A stretch of 64,000 nucleotides of DNA, taken from assembly GCA_035363115.1 (NCBI GenBank), contig DAOSEM010000007.1, positions 1 to 64,000 on the forward strand, written 5' to 3'. The translations under genes and the position numbers were made by a program. The notes below the pieces were generated by a model, which searched no databases, was not told the origin of the DNA, and was given only the letters and a program-made list of their open reading frames with translations. The DNA comes from Syntrophales bacterium. GTDB lineage: Bacteria > Desulfobacterota > Syntrophia > Syntrophales > PHBD01. The first letter of the stretch is position 1, and the number at the start of each line of letters is the position of its first letter. Of this stretch, positions 18,277 through 26,840 are shown in pieces.

Positions 18277-18717
18277 TTACCGTTGCCTGTCCAGAGCGGC
18301 GCTTTGAGGATGTTCCCTTTTCAGGACATGGATCGCAACCACTCCGTCTTCCGGGGCTCCGTAAAAAATGAGCCGAAGGCGGTTTCTACTGATGATGTAA
18401 CCGATGTTGACCGTGCGGTCCGAGAGCAGGACGGTCAAAAAACGCCCCTGGTCATCCAGTGTTCCGCGGAACTTCCGCCAGGCCGGTGCCTGGTCGTCGG
18501 TGGCGAGGCGTCCGCTGAACTGGCGGTTCGACTGGCTCTCGATCTCCATCAGAAACGTTGAAGGGACGGGGGCGAAACCCGTTTGGTCCGCCCTTAGCGT
18601 TGAACATCCCGTCCAGCTCCCCCGCAGGTCCGGGATCGCATAATCCGCCGGGACGGCTGTTCCGGAAAAGAAGCCGAGAAGGAAAACCAGGAATAATATG
18701 GAGACACGACGTTTCAT
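18277..18717 (-). CDS. Small exported protein of unknown function
   Basis: 146 residues with an N-terminal signal peptide (MKRRVSILFLVFLLGFFSG, cleavage likely after AVPA). The mature part is predicted as beta-strands: LRGSWTG near the start, SNRQFSGRLATDD, FRGTLDDQGRFLTVLL and INYIISRNRLRLIFYG-like strands. The pattern GSWTG...F.G......F.G.LD..G....V resembles small lipocalin- or heat-shock-HslJ-like beta-barrels that report on bound ligands, but no family can be named. A periplasmic site is expected. It is transcribed towards the ClC gene and away from the MarR gene. Confidence 0.7.
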   Translation of the reverse strand: MKRRVSILFLVFLLGFFSGTAVPADYAIPDLRGSWTGCSTLRADQTGFAPVPSTFLMEIESQSNRQFSGRLATDDQAPAWRKFRGTLDDQGRFLTVLLSDRTVNIGYIISRNRLRLIFYGAPEDGVVAIHVLKREHPQSAALDRQR

Positions 18718-18747
18718 ATGGATTTATTTCATTTTACCGGGCCTTGG

Positions 18748-18778
18748 TTGACGGATCAGGCCCATGCTGCTATATAAT
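18748..18778 (+). promoter_or_regulatory. Promoter of the MarR-family regulator gene
   Basis: TTGACG (18748-18753) and TATAAT (18773-18778) are 19 bases apart; reading TATATA at 18771 gives 17. The local DNA is strongly AT-rich. Confidence 0.55.
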
Positions 18779-18796
18779 TTCTATACAAACGATTTG

Positions 18797-18813
18797 ATCT
18801 GCAACTAACAGAT
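18797..18813. promoter_or_regulatory. Short inverted repeat, possible MarR operator
   Basis: ATCTG (18797-18801) and CAGAT (18809-18813) flank seven bases just downstream of the predicted -10 box, a position suited to autorepression. The arms are short, so this is only suggestive. Confidence 0.3.
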
Positions 18814-18852
18814 TGCCGTTCTGCCTGCAACCCCTTTTTTGAGGTTTCTCTT

Positions 18853-19377
18853 TTGGACAAAAAGCACCGGGCCATCGCGGACATCATCGATAACGTGAGA
18901 AGAATCTTTCAGATTCTAAACGAACAGTCCAAGAAGATCGAGCGGGAAACCGGTCTGACGGGGCCGCAGCTCTGGACGATCAAGGCCATTGACGAGTCCT
19001 CGCCTGTGCGGGTGCTCGACCTGGCCCGGCGCATCTACCTTCACCCCGCCACGGTGGTCGGCATCCTGGATCGCCTGGAGACGCGGGGTTACCTGTTGCG
19101 GAAGCGGTCCGAAGAGGACCGGCGTGTTGTATGGTTGGAACTGACGGAAAAGGGGAAGGACCTTCTCTCATCGGCGCCCGAAGTGGCCCAGGGGCTTCTC
19201 GCCTCGGGACTCGAGACGCTGGGGGAGGGCAAACTCCGGGACATCAACCATGGACTCATACAACTGGTTGAAATATTCGGCGCCCAGACCGTGCCGCCAC
19301 AGCTGATCCGGTCACCGGAATGGAATGTGCCGGCGAAGGAACATCCATCACTTGACCAGCGGAAGAGGGAACCATGA
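18853..19377 (+). CDS. MarR-family transcriptional regulator
   Basis: 174 residues with a TTG start; no better ATG exists. A winged helix-turn-helix occupies residues ~30-100: LTGPQLWTIKAI, VLDLARRIYLHPATVVGILDRLETRGYLLRKRSEEDRRVVWLELTEKG is classic MarR, including the wing DxR motif. It would bind DNA as a dimer and respond to a small ligand. It precedes the compatible-solute operon by 200 bases on the same strand, so control of that operon or of itself is plausible. Confidence 0.9.
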   Translation: MDKKHRAIADIIDNVRRIFQILNEQSKKIERETGLTGPQLWTIKAIDESSPVRVLDLARRIYLHPATVVGILDRLETRGYLLRKRSEEDRRVVWLELTEKGKDLLSSAPEVAQGLLASGLETLGEGKLRDINHGLIQLVEIFGAQTVPPQLIRSPEWNVPAKEHPSLDQRKREP

Positions 19378-19579
19378 ATGTCCTGACACGAGCCGGGTGA
19401 TCCCGGGAAGAGGCGGAAAGTCCTCGCTTTCCTTTTCACTCCCACTCCCGACCACGCCCGCGTCGTCTCATCATCAGGATAACAAGCGTTTTCCGTTCAA
19501 CGGTTGCCTGGAATCCCTCCGGGGGGGATCCCGTGTAAGAAGGCCGATCCCGGTTCCGGCAACGAAAAGGCATTCCCTT

Positions 19580-20473
19580 ATGAAATGGATCGTGTTCACG
19601 GATCTCGACGGAACGCTCCTGAATCAAGACGACTATTCCTGCGAAGCGGCCCGCCCGGTGGTGGAACGCATTCAGCGTGAAGGGATCCCGCTGATCATTG
19701 CCTCCAGCAAGACCCGGGCGGAAATCGAAGTGATCCAGGAGGAACTTGCGTTCAAGACGCCCTTCATCGTCGAGAATGGAGGAGGCATCTACTTTCCGGG
19801 GGGCTATCGGGGGATTCCGTTCAAACCGGGGGCCGAGCGGGAGCCTTATTTTGTCATCCGCCTGGGACTGGCATACGGGAAGATCCGGGAGTTTGTCGCC
19901 CGGGTGCGCCAGCGGATCCCCCTTCATGGATTCGGTGACATGACCGTCGATGAGGTGGCCCGCCTGACGGACCTTCCCCCGGAGAAGGCGCGGCTGGCAA
20001 AGGAAAGGGAATTCTCCGAGCCCTTTCTCCTGGATGAAGCGGAACGAATCTCCGAACTGACGGCCCTGGCGGAGGAGAGCGGGCTTTCCATCACCCGTGG
20101 CGGCCGCTTTTATCACCTTTTCCGGCGTGGCCAGGACAAGGGAACGGCCGCCCGGTTCGTGAAGGAGATTTTCCGGAGAACCTGGAATGATGAAATCCGG
20201 ACGGTCGGCCTGGGAGACAGCCTGAACGATTTGCCCCTGCTCATGGCTGTGGATTGCCCGGTCCTGATTCCGTCACCGGGAGGGAGGAACCTGGCGATAT
20301 CCCTCCCCGGTCTTGTCCGGGCGCGGGAACAGGGCAGTCTGGGTTGGAAGCAGTCGGTCGAGGAAATCCTGGGTTGGGCCGGGACCTTCGACAGCAAGAT
20401 CACCGAAAACGGACGGAATGTGCAGGGCGGCGGCAGAACAGGGGATGGCCCCGGCGGAAGGGAGATACCATGA
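19580..20473 (+). CDS. Mannosyl-3-phosphoglycerate phosphatase-like HAD hydrolase
   Basis: 297 residues, HAD subfamily IIB. Motif I is FTDLDGTLL (DxDGT, residues ~6-14), the MPGP-typical block is FIVENGGGIYFP, and the acid motif IV is GLGDSLNDLPLL. Enzymes of this family remove phosphate from mannosyl- or glucosyl-3-phosphoglycerate (or mannosylglucosyl-3-phosphoglycerate) to release the compatible solute. The stop overlaps the start of the next glycosyltransferase gene (ATGA at 20470-20473), and GpgS follows, which fits a dedicated solute pathway. Residues beyond ~265 are low in homology. The start ATG at 19580 has GAAAAGG upstream. Confidence 0.88.
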   Translation: MKWIVFTDLDGTLLNQDDYSCEAARPVVERIQREGIPLIIASSKTRAEIEVIQEELAFKTPFIVENGGGIYFPGGYRGIPFKPGAEREPYFVIRLGLAYGKIREFVARVRQRIPLHGFGDMTVDEVARLTDLPPEKARLAKEREFSEPFLLDEAERISELTALAEESGLSITRGGRFYHLFRRGQDKGTAARFVKEIFRRTWNDEIRTVGLGDSLNDLPLLMAVDCPVLIPSPGGRNLAISLPGLVRAREQGSLGWKQSVEEILGWAGTFDSKITENGRNVQGGGRTGDGPGGREIP

Positions 20474-21720
20474 ATCCGGACCAGCGTTTCAGCACGGCAT
20501 TGAGGATCGGAGTGAGGAGGCAGATCGAGCACCTCGGAAAGGCGGATGTTGTTATCGGGATCCCCTGCTACCAGAGCGGGAAAACCGTCCAACACGTTCT
20601 GGAGATGGTTTTTCACGGACTGGCCACGCATTATCCCAATGCCAGCTCCCTGATCATGGTTTCCGATGGGGGATCCACCGATGACACCCGGGAGATCGCC
20701 GATATGTTTGACGAGAAGACGTTCCGGATTGTGAAGGTTGTCACGATCTATCGCGGGGTCCCCGGCAAGGGATCGGCCTTGCGGGCGATCTTCGAGGCCG
20801 CCGACTTTCTCCGGCCCAGGGCACTGGCCGTCTTCGACTCCGACCTGGTCTCCATCTCGCCCCAATGGGTCCGGAATCTCCTGGAGCCGGTCTTCGAGGG
20901 GTACGACTTCGTCGCCCCCGATTATGATCGATTCAAGCTGGACGGGACCATTACCAACACGATCGCCCACAACCTGACGCGTGCTCTTTATGGCCGGCGG
21001 ATCCGCCAGCCCATCGGCGGCGACTTCGGGCTGTCGGGTGCCATGGCCAGGCACTTTCTGAGACAGAATGTCTGGGAGACCGATGTGGCCCGCTTCGGGA
21101 TCGACATCTGGATGACCACCACGGCCATTGTCGACGGCTTCCGCCTCTGCCAGGCCAAAATGGGCGTGAAGGTCCACGACCGGAAGGATCCTGCGGCGGA
21201 TCTGAGCCCCATGTTCCGGCAGGTTGTGGGGACAATTTTTCAGATGATGGAAACCCATGACGCGTTCTGGAAGGGTATCCACGGGTCCAGTGATATCCCG
21301 ACGGTCGGGACGAGCGACGGGGGAACGCCCGAGGCGTTCACGGTCAACCAGGAAGCCCTGATCGAGTATTTCCGGGTCGGTTTCTTCCACTTTGGAGAAG
21401 TTTGGCGGCAGATCGTCGAGGAGGCGGATTTTGCCATCATCCGGGACCTGGCGGAAAATGGCCGTGCATCCCGGTTCCTTCTGCCCATCGAGACCTGGGT
21501 GCGGATTGTCTACCGCTATGCCTCGGCCTTCCATGCCGCTCCGCGGCAGCGGATGAAGCTCCTCGATACGATGATTCCCCTTTACAATGCGCGGGTCGCC
21601 TCTCTCATCCTGGAACTGGAGGATGCGGATGCGGACCGGGCGGAGAAGCTGTTCGCGGACCAGGCGCGGACGTTCGAGGAAATGAAACCCTATCTCCTGG
21701 AACAGTGGAATAAGACATAA
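20470..21720 (+). CDS. GT81-like glycosyltransferase of compatible-solute synthesis
   Basis: 416 residues with a GT-A fold. The nucleotide-sugar site is visible as VVIGIPCYQSGK, VSDGGSTDDT and the metal DxD in VFDSDLVS; PGKGSALRAIF is shared with the GpgS branch. Downstream blocks FVAPDYDRFKLDGTITN, IRQPIGGDFGLSG and VKVHDRKDPA are conserved in glucosylglycerate-synthase-like enzymes. It may make glucosylglycerate directly, or mannosylate the GpgS product to give mannosylglucosyl-phosphoglycerate, as known in Petrotoga. It starts on the stop of the phosphatase gene and is 12 bases ahead of gpgS. A soluble cytoplasmic enzyme. Confidence 0.78.
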   Translation: MNPDQRFSTALRIGVRRQIEHLGKADVVIGIPCYQSGKTVQHVLEMVFHGLATHYPNASSLIMVSDGGSTDDTREIADMFDEKTFRIVKVVTIYRGVPGKGSALRAIFEAADFLRPRALAVFDSDLVSISPQWVRNLLEPVFEGYDFVAPDYDRFKLDGTITNTIAHNLTRALYGRRIRQPIGGDFGLSGAMARHFLRQNVWETDVARFGIDIWMTTTAIVDGFRLCQAKMGVKVHDRKDPAADLSPMFRQVVGTIFQMMETHDAFWKGIHGSSDIPTVGTSDGGTPEAFTVNQEALIEYFRVGFFHFGEVWRQIVEEADFAIIRDLAENGRASRFLLPIETWVRIVYRYASAFHAAPRQRMKLLDTMIPLYNARVASLILELEDADADRAEKLFADQARTFEEMKPYLLEQWNKT

Positions 21721-21732
21721 GGAGGAAAAGCC

Positions 21733-22941
21733 ATGTCCGATTTCTATCAGCACGGTATGATCACTACACTTCAGAAGTTGAGGGAGCGGCCCGCGGGAGA
21801 ACTGAACGAGGAGCTCATGGCCATTGCCCGACGGAGGAAGACTGTTCTCCTCCTGCCGGCCCTCATCAGCGAGTTCGACACGCCGTCCATGCCGGTCATC
21901 CTGGAGGAGCTGAAAAAGATCACGTTCCTGCACAAGATTGTTCTCTCCCTCGACCGGGCGGACGAGGCGGATTTCCGGCGTGTCCGGCGCCTGCTCTCCG
22001 AACTGTCGACGGACGTCCGGATCGTCTGGCACGACGGCCCCCGCATGCAGGCCCTCTATGATGAACTCCGGGGCAGCGACTTCAATCTCGACACCCCCGG
22101 AAAGGGACGCTCCGTCTGGATGACGATCGGATACATCCTCGCGGACGAGAGTGTCTATGCCATGGCGCTTCACGATACGGACATCCGGAACTACCGTTCG
22201 GAGATGCTGGCCCGCCTGGTCTATCCCGTCGTTCATCCGGCCGTTGATTTCGAGTTCAGCAAGGGATATTATGCCCGCGTAACCGACCGGCTCTACGGCC
22301 GGGTGACGCGGCTCTTTTACACGCCGCTGATCCGGGCGCTGAAGCGGATCCTGGAGTACAATGCGTTTCTCGAATACCTGGGCAACTTCCGTTATCCCCT
22401 GTCGGGAGAGTTCGCGTTTATCTCCACCCTCGCCCGGGGCATGCGCATCTCCCCCACCTGGGGCCTGGAGGTTTCCCTCCTCTCCGAGGTGTACCGGCGC
22501 GCGTCGGTCAACCGGATCTGCCAGGTGGAGATCGCCGACACCTATGAGCACAAGCATCAATCCCTGGACCGGCAAAAGCCGGACGACGGGTTGATCCGGA
22601 TGGCCACGGACATCGCCGAGGCCCTCTTCCGGGTCTTGAGCCAGGACGGCATCGTCATGAGCCAGGCGTTCTACCGGACCCTGTGCGCCGCCTACATCGA
22701 GGAATCCAGGGTCACCGTGGAGAAGTATCATGCCCTTTCCCTCATCAACGGGCTCGTGTACGACCGGCACAGTGAGATCGAAGCCTCCGAGGCCTTCGTC
22801 GGATCCCTTCGCCGCGCGCAGGAAAAATTCCAGGCGGATCCGGTCGGCATTCCACTGATGAGCGCCTGGGTGCGGGTTGCCGCGGCAATCCCGGATTTCT
22901 CCAGCCGGTTGACGGAAGCGGTCGATCGGGACAACGGATAG
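21733..22941 (+). CDS. gpgS: Glucosyl-3-phosphoglycerate synthase
   Basis: 402 residues, GT81. Couples NDP-glucose to 3-phosphoglycerate. Diagnostic stretches are LLLPALISEFDTPSMP, VLSLDRADE, WHDGPRM, PGKGRSVWMTIGY and the DxD in ALHDTDIRNY, then FSKGYYARVTDRLYGRVTRL, RYPLSGEFAF and a metal-ligand histidine region YEHKHQSL. AAGGAGG precedes the ATG. The product is dephosphorylated to glucosylglycerate or extended by the upstream glycosyltransferase. Third gene of the solute operon. Confidence 0.9.
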   Translation: MSDFYQHGMITTLQKLRERPAGELNEELMAIARRRKTVLLLPALISEFDTPSMPVILEELKKITFLHKIVLSLDRADEADFRRVRRLLSELSTDVRIVWHDGPRMQALYDELRGSDFNLDTPGKGRSVWMTIGYILADESVYAMALHDTDIRNYRSEMLARLVYPVVHPAVDFEFSKGYYARVTDRLYGRVTRLFYTPLIRALKRILEYNAFLEYLGNFRYPLSGEFAFISTLARGMRISPTWGLEVSLLSEVYRRASVNRICQVEIADTYEHKHQSLDRQKPDDGLIRMATDIAEALFRVLSQDGIVMSQAFYRTLCAAYIEESRVTVEKYHALSLINGLVYDRHSEIEASEAFVGSLRRAQEKFQADPVGIPLMSAWVRVAAAIPDFSSRLTEAVDRDNG

Positions 22942-23050
22942 GGGGCCGGGCGCGGGATGCATCGCTATGGTTCGATGTTTTCCCTGGTTGGAAATGGAAA
23001 AGCCGCCGGGATCCGGCCGGGACATCTCCCGATTCCTCAAGAGGTGAGAA

Positions 23051-23728
23051 ATGAAGCACAAAAGAACCATCGAAATGCTGTCGGCGGCCTGCGCGATCCT
23101 GTTCTTCGCGGCCGCCCTCGGAGGATGTGCCGGAACGAGCCTTTACAGCATCGACATGCGGTACATGCCCACAAAACCGATCACGGTCCAGGAGCGGCCC
23201 TGCGGGGACCGGCTGGTGGCCGTGGCGGCCCTCCGTGACGCCAGGCCTTCCGGAGATCCCCTGCGGATCGGAACGGTGATCGAGGCCGGGGAGAAGCGGA
23301 TCCCGGTCCTTCCGGAGCGGGTGACCGCCGGGGAGGCCGTTTCATCGGGCATCCGCTCCTATCTCCTGCGCTCCGGCTGCTCCGTGGCGAGGATCTCGCC
23401 GTCCTGGGACCTTCGCGCGGAGACGATCCGGCCCGAGTGGGGAGACGTCCTGGTAGGGGGAACCATCGACACCCTGGAAGTGACCTGTGACCGCTCGAAT
23501 CGCCTCAATCCCGTCAACCTTTACCAGGCGAAGGTCAAGCTGACGCTGGTCATGGCCGACATCAAAAGCGGGAAGATCGTTCATCGAACGACGGTGGAGA
23601 GCACCGCCTCCCTCAAGGACCTCGGCTTCTCCCGGGAAACCCTGCAGGCCCAGTTGAACGGCGCCCTCACCGACGCCATCGAGAGGATCGTCGACCGGTC
23701 CCGGAAATTGTATCCCGGCATGAACTGA
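23051..23728 (+). CDS. Lipoprotein of unknown function (YajG-like features)
   Basis: 225 residues. The signal ends in the lipobox ALGGC with Cys26. The mature part carries VAVAALRDARPSGDPLRIG, an EAVSSGIRSYLLRSGCSV helix, and VLVGGTIDTLEVTC with a final ESTASLKDLGFSRETLQAQLNGALTDAIERIV helix. This alternation of an exposed strand, an SLLRSG helix and a GxI strand resembles YajG/LptE-like or DUF-type outer-membrane lipoproteins, but no function is known. GAGGTGAG precedes the ATG. It lies 110 bases after gpgS and 17 before mobA. Confidence 0.78.
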   Translation: MKHKRTIEMLSAACAILFFAAALGGCAGTSLYSIDMRYMPTKPITVQERPCGDRLVAVAALRDARPSGDPLRIGTVIEAGEKRIPVLPERVTAGEAVSSGIRSYLLRSGCSVARISPSWDLRAETIRPEWGDVLVGGTIDTLEVTCDRSNRLNPVNLYQAKVKLTLVMADIKSGKIVHRTTVESTASLKDLGFSRETLQAQLNGALTDAIERIVDRSRKLYPGMN

Positions 23729-23745
23729 AATTCGGAGCCTGGACC

Positions 23746-24351
23746 ATGGAGCGCATTGCGGGAATCGTGCTGTCGGGCGGCAAAAACACCCGGATGGGAG
23801 CCAACAAGGCCTTCCTGACGGTGGAAGGGGAGCGGATGATCGACCGGGCCGTCCAGATCCTTCGGGATGTCTGTGACGAGATCCTGGTCGTGACGAACGA
23901 GCCCCTGGAGTACCTGGATCTTGGCGTCACCGTGGTGACGGACATTTTCAAGGGAATGGGGCCCCTGGCGGGCATCCATTCCGGCCTCTTTCACGCCGGG
24001 GCTCCGCGGGCCTTTGTCTGTGCCTGCGACATGCCGTACCTGGACGCCCCGTTTATCCGCTACCTGGTGTCCCTGGCGGAGGGATACGACATCGTCGTTC
24101 CCTGCCGGGGAGATCGCCCGGAGCCCCTGCATGCTGTCTACAGCCTGAAATGCCTGCCTGTCATACGGAGTCTCCTGGAGCGGAATGAACGGAAAGTAAC
24201 GGGATTTTACAAAGGATTTCACATCCTGACGGTCGGAGAGGCGGAAACCGCGCCGTTCTTCGCCGGTCAGGACCCCTTCCTCAATGTCAACACCCGGGAA
24301 CAGCTCCGGGCCTTGGGCCGTCAACCGTCCGCGCCGGGAAGCCGCACCTGA
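23746..24351 (+). CDS. mobA: Molybdenum cofactor guanylyltransferase
   Basis: 201 residues. Adds GMP to molybdopterin to form the guanine dinucleotide cofactor. The nucleotide loop is VLSGGKNTRMGANKAFL (LSGGxSxRMGxxKA), followed by VTDIFKGMGPLAGIHSGL, VCACDMPYLD (metal DMP) and the late PFLNVNT motif. Length is typical. The presence of MobA implies molybdenum or tungsten bis-MGD enzymes such as formate dehydrogenases in the genome, consistent with selA at the window end. Confidence 0.94.
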   Translation: MERIAGIVLSGGKNTRMGANKAFLTVEGERMIDRAVQILRDVCDEILVVTNEPLEYLDLGVTVVTDIFKGMGPLAGIHSGLFHAGAPRAFVCACDMPYLDAPFIRYLVSLAEGYDIVVPCRGDRPEPLHAVYSLKCLPVIRSLLERNERKVTGFYKGFHILTVGEAETAPFFAGQDPFLNVNTREQLRALGRQPSAPGSRT

Positions 24352-24415
24352 ATGCCGGATGCGTGGCACCGCGTCTTCTTCCATCCCCTGTCCAGGCGGC
24401 AATTTCCCTTAATCC

Positions 24416-24444
24416 TTGACAAAGACTCCCCGCTTGGCTATCGT
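24416..24444 (+). promoter_or_regulatory. Promoter of the OFA transporter gene
   Basis: TTGACA (24416-24421), 17-base spacer, TATCGT (24439-24444). It directs transcription into the carrier gene with ~35 bases of leader. Confidence 0.6.
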
Positions 24445-24482
24445 CGCGACCAATTATCTATGAGAGGAGAGGGGGGTATCGC

Positions 24483-25712
24483 ATGAGTGATAACAAGGTT
24501 TTCGGTATGCCGGCGGAATCAGGCCGCTGGATCTTCGTTGTTCTCGGATTCATCATCAACATCTGCCTCGGGAGCGTGTACGCCTACAGCGTGTTCCGGG
24601 GGCCCGTCCAGAAGCTCCTGAACGCCAGCGCCACGGAAGCGGGAATGCCGTTCATGATCTTCCTGGCCCTTTTTGCCGTCATGGTCTTTTTCGGCGGCCA
24701 GATCATCGCCAAGCTGGGCCCCCGGAACCTGGGCATCCTGGGCGGCGTGATCGTCGGCGTGGGCTGGATCATGGCCAGCCAGTCGACAAGCATTAACATG
24801 CTCACCATTACCTATGGCCTCATCGGCGGCGCAGGCGTGGGGCTCGCCTACGGAGTGCCCCTGGCGGTCGTGGGACGCTGGTTCCCCGACAAGCGAGGCT
24901 TGGCCCTGGGTCTCACCCTGGCCGGCTTCGGCGGATCGCCCTTCGTTTCCGCCAATGTGGCGGCGGCCCTGATCAAGGCCGTCGGCCCCATGGAAACATT
25001 CATGTACATGGGAGCGGCCTTCCTGGTCATCGTTGCTGTGTGCTTCCTGCCCTTCCGCTACCCGAAGGACGGATGGGTCCCCGCGGGCTGGAAGGCCCCG
25101 GCCGCGGCAGCGGGCGGTGGAAACGACTTCGCCATGGGTGAAATGGCAAAGACCACCACGTTCTACGGCCTCTTCCTCTGCTACACCATCGGCTGTCTCG
25201 CGGGCCTCATGGCCATCGGCATCTCCAGCTCCGTGGCCCAGGAGATCATCAAGATCAACGCGGCAACCGCCGCCACGCTGGTGGGTGTCTTCGCCATCTT
25301 CAACGGCGTGGGCCGGCCGCTCTTCGGCGTCCTGACAGACAAGCTCTCACCCAGGATAGCCGCCATCATCTCCTTTGTCATCATCCTCGTCTGCTCCCTG
25401 GGCATGCTTACGGCGGGTGAAGGCAGCGTGACCATGTATGTCGCCTGCTTCGTCGGCTTCTGGCTCTGCCTGGGCGGCTGGCTTGCCATTGCCCCGACGG
25501 CGACGACCACCTTCTTCGGCGTGAAGAATTACGCCAGGAACTACGGCCTCGTGTACTTCGCCTATGGCGTGGGGGCGATCCTCGGCGGCATCATTTCCGG
25601 GCAGGCAAAGGACGCCTTCGGCTCCTATGCCATTGCCTTTTACCCCACGGCCGGGCTCGCGGTGCTGGGCATCATCATCGCCTTCTTCATGATGAAGCCG
25701 CCCAAGAGATAA
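24483..25712 (+). CDS. MFS transporter, oxalate/formate antiporter (OFA) family
   Basis: 409 residues with about 12 membrane helices. The N-terminus GRWIFVVLGFIINICLGSVYAYSVF is the OFA signature, then the inter-helix loop GRWFPDKRGLALGLTLAGFGG (RhxRGxA-type). OFA carriers move small mono- or dicarboxylates such as formate, oxalate or lactate; the substrate here is not deducible. GAGAGGAGAGG precedes the ATG. It has its own promoter and a terminator, so it is monocistronic. Confidence 0.9.
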   Translation: MSDNKVFGMPAESGRWIFVVLGFIINICLGSVYAYSVFRGPVQKLLNASATEAGMPFMIFLALFAVMVFFGGQIIAKLGPRNLGILGGVIVGVGWIMASQSTSINMLTITYGLIGGAGVGLAYGVPLAVVGRWFPDKRGLALGLTLAGFGGSPFVSANVAAALIKAVGPMETFMYMGAAFLVIVAVCFLPFRYPKDGWVPAGWKAPAAAAGGGNDFAMGEMAKTTTFYGLFLCYTIGCLAGLMAIGISSSVAQEIIKINAATAATLVGVFAIFNGVGRPLFGVLTDKLSPRIAAIISFVIILVCSLGMLTAGEGSVTMYVACFVGFWLCLGGWLAIAPTATTTFFGVKNYARNYGLVYFAYGVGAILGGIISGQAKDAFGSYAIAFYPTAGLAVLGIIIAFFMMKPPKR

Positions 25713-25731
25713 CCCGGGCTGCAGAACACCG

Positions 25732-25761
25732 GCGCCGGCCCCGAGGCCGGCGCTTTTTTTT
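25732..25761 (+). terminator. Rho-independent terminator after the OFA transporter gene
   Basis: GCGCCGGCC (25732-25740) pairs with GGCCGGCGC (25745-25753) around CCGA and is followed by eight T residues. Confidence 0.92.
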
Positions 25762-25773
25762 GCCCGATTCGGA

Positions 25774-25802
25774 TTGACAAGGCATCCCCTCTTCCCTATC
25801 AT
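25774..25802 (+). promoter_or_regulatory. Promoter of the polyprenyl synthetase gene
   Basis: TTGACA (25774-25779), 17-base spacer, TATCAT (25797-25802), starting only 12 bases after the previous terminator. Confidence 0.62.
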
Positions 25803-25829
25803 CGGGCTCACTTCAAACCGGTGGTTTCC

Positions 25830-26810
25830 ATGACGATCCAGGACGTTTTCCAGCATTACGCCGGCGATCTCCGGCAGGTCGAGGCCTTCATGGAGCGGGA
25901 GTTCCGCTCCGAGGTGGCTCTGATTCCGGAGATCTCGCGCTACCTGATCGGAAGCGGCGGGAAGCGTTTCCGGCCCCTGCTTCTGATTGCCTGCGCCAAC
26001 CTCAGCGGATACAGGGGCGAACGATGCGCCCGCCTTGCCGCGGTCCTGGAGTTCATCCACACCGCCACCCTTCTCCACGACGACGTCATCGACGAGGGAC
26101 AGCTCCGCCGGGGCAAGGCATCGGCCAACACCGTCTGGGGCAATGCGGCGAGCGTACTCGTCGGCGACTTCCTCTATTCCAAGTCCTTCCGCATCCTCTC
26201 GGACGACGGGAGCATCGACGTGCTCCGCCTGATGTCGGAGACAACGAACATCATGTCCGAGGGGGAGGTCTTTCAGCTTATCCGGAGCGGGGACGTCCGC
26301 ATCACGGAAGAGGACTATCTGACCATCATCGAGAAGAAGACGGCCATCCTCATGGCGGCGGCCTGCGCTATCGGCGGGATTCTGGGCGACCGGGGGGCGG
26401 CGGGTGTGGAGGCGCTCCGGCGCTTCGGCCTTCTCCTGGGCATGGCCTTCCAGATGACCGACGACACCCTGGACTACATGGCCGAGGAGGCCCTCTTCGG
26501 CAAGACCATCGGCAAGGACCTCCAGGAGGGAAAGCTGACCCTCCCGCTGATTGCCGCACTTGCCCGCTGCCCCGAAACGGAGCGCAACCGGGTCGTCGGA
26601 CTGGTTGAGGAGATGAAGCGGTCGGGCGGCGCCGACGGAGTCGGGGAAGTGGTGGATTGCATCCGCCGTAACGACGGCATTTCCTATACCCTCGGAAAGG
26701 CGGAGGCGTTCGTGGCGGAGGCGAGGGCATGCCTGGACGGGTTCGATTCCTCAGAGGCCAGGCAGCATCTGCTCGCCATCGCCGGGTTTATCCTGGAACG
26801 GCGGACCTGA
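25830..26810 (+). CDS. ispB: Polyprenyl diphosphate synthase (octaprenyl-type)
   Basis: 326 residues. Condenses isopentenyl diphosphate into the long side chain of menaquinone or ubiquinone. The first aspartate-rich motif is LLHDDVIDE, the second QMTDDTLDY, with GGKRFRP and KTIGKDLQEGKLTLPLI as substrate motifs. Small residues just before the first motif (HTATLL) favour long chains. The ATG at 25830 has no clear ribosome site; the GTG at 25821 is a weak alternative. Its own promoter sits right after the OFA terminator. Confidence 0.92.
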   Translation: MTIQDVFQHYAGDLRQVEAFMEREFRSEVALIPEISRYLIGSGGKRFRPLLLIACANLSGYRGERCARLAAVLEFIHTATLLHDDVIDEGQLRRGKASANTVWGNAASVLVGDFLYSKSFRILSDDGSIDVLRLMSETTNIMSEGEVFQLIRSGDVRITEEDYLTIIEKKTAILMAAACAIGGILGDRGAAGVEALRRFGLLLGMAFQMTDDTLDYMAEEALFGKTIGKDLQEGKLTLPLIAALARCPETERNRVVGLVEEMKRSGGADGVGEVVDCIRRNDGISYTLGKAEAFVAEARACLDGFDSSEARQHLLAIAGFILERRT

Positions 26811-26840
26811 TTCGCCGGAAAACACGTTTCCGGATATCCG

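Noticed and set aside
18236..18370. Small open frame with GAGGAGG before ATG between the ClC and exported-protein genes
   Set aside because: It runs into the 3' end of the convergent gene and shows no conserved feature.
20113..23070. Very long minus-strand open frame opposite the glycosyltransferase genes
   Set aside because: It mirrors the plus-strand genes, has no domain content and reflects high GC at third positions; gpgS and its partner on the plus strand have clear family motifs.
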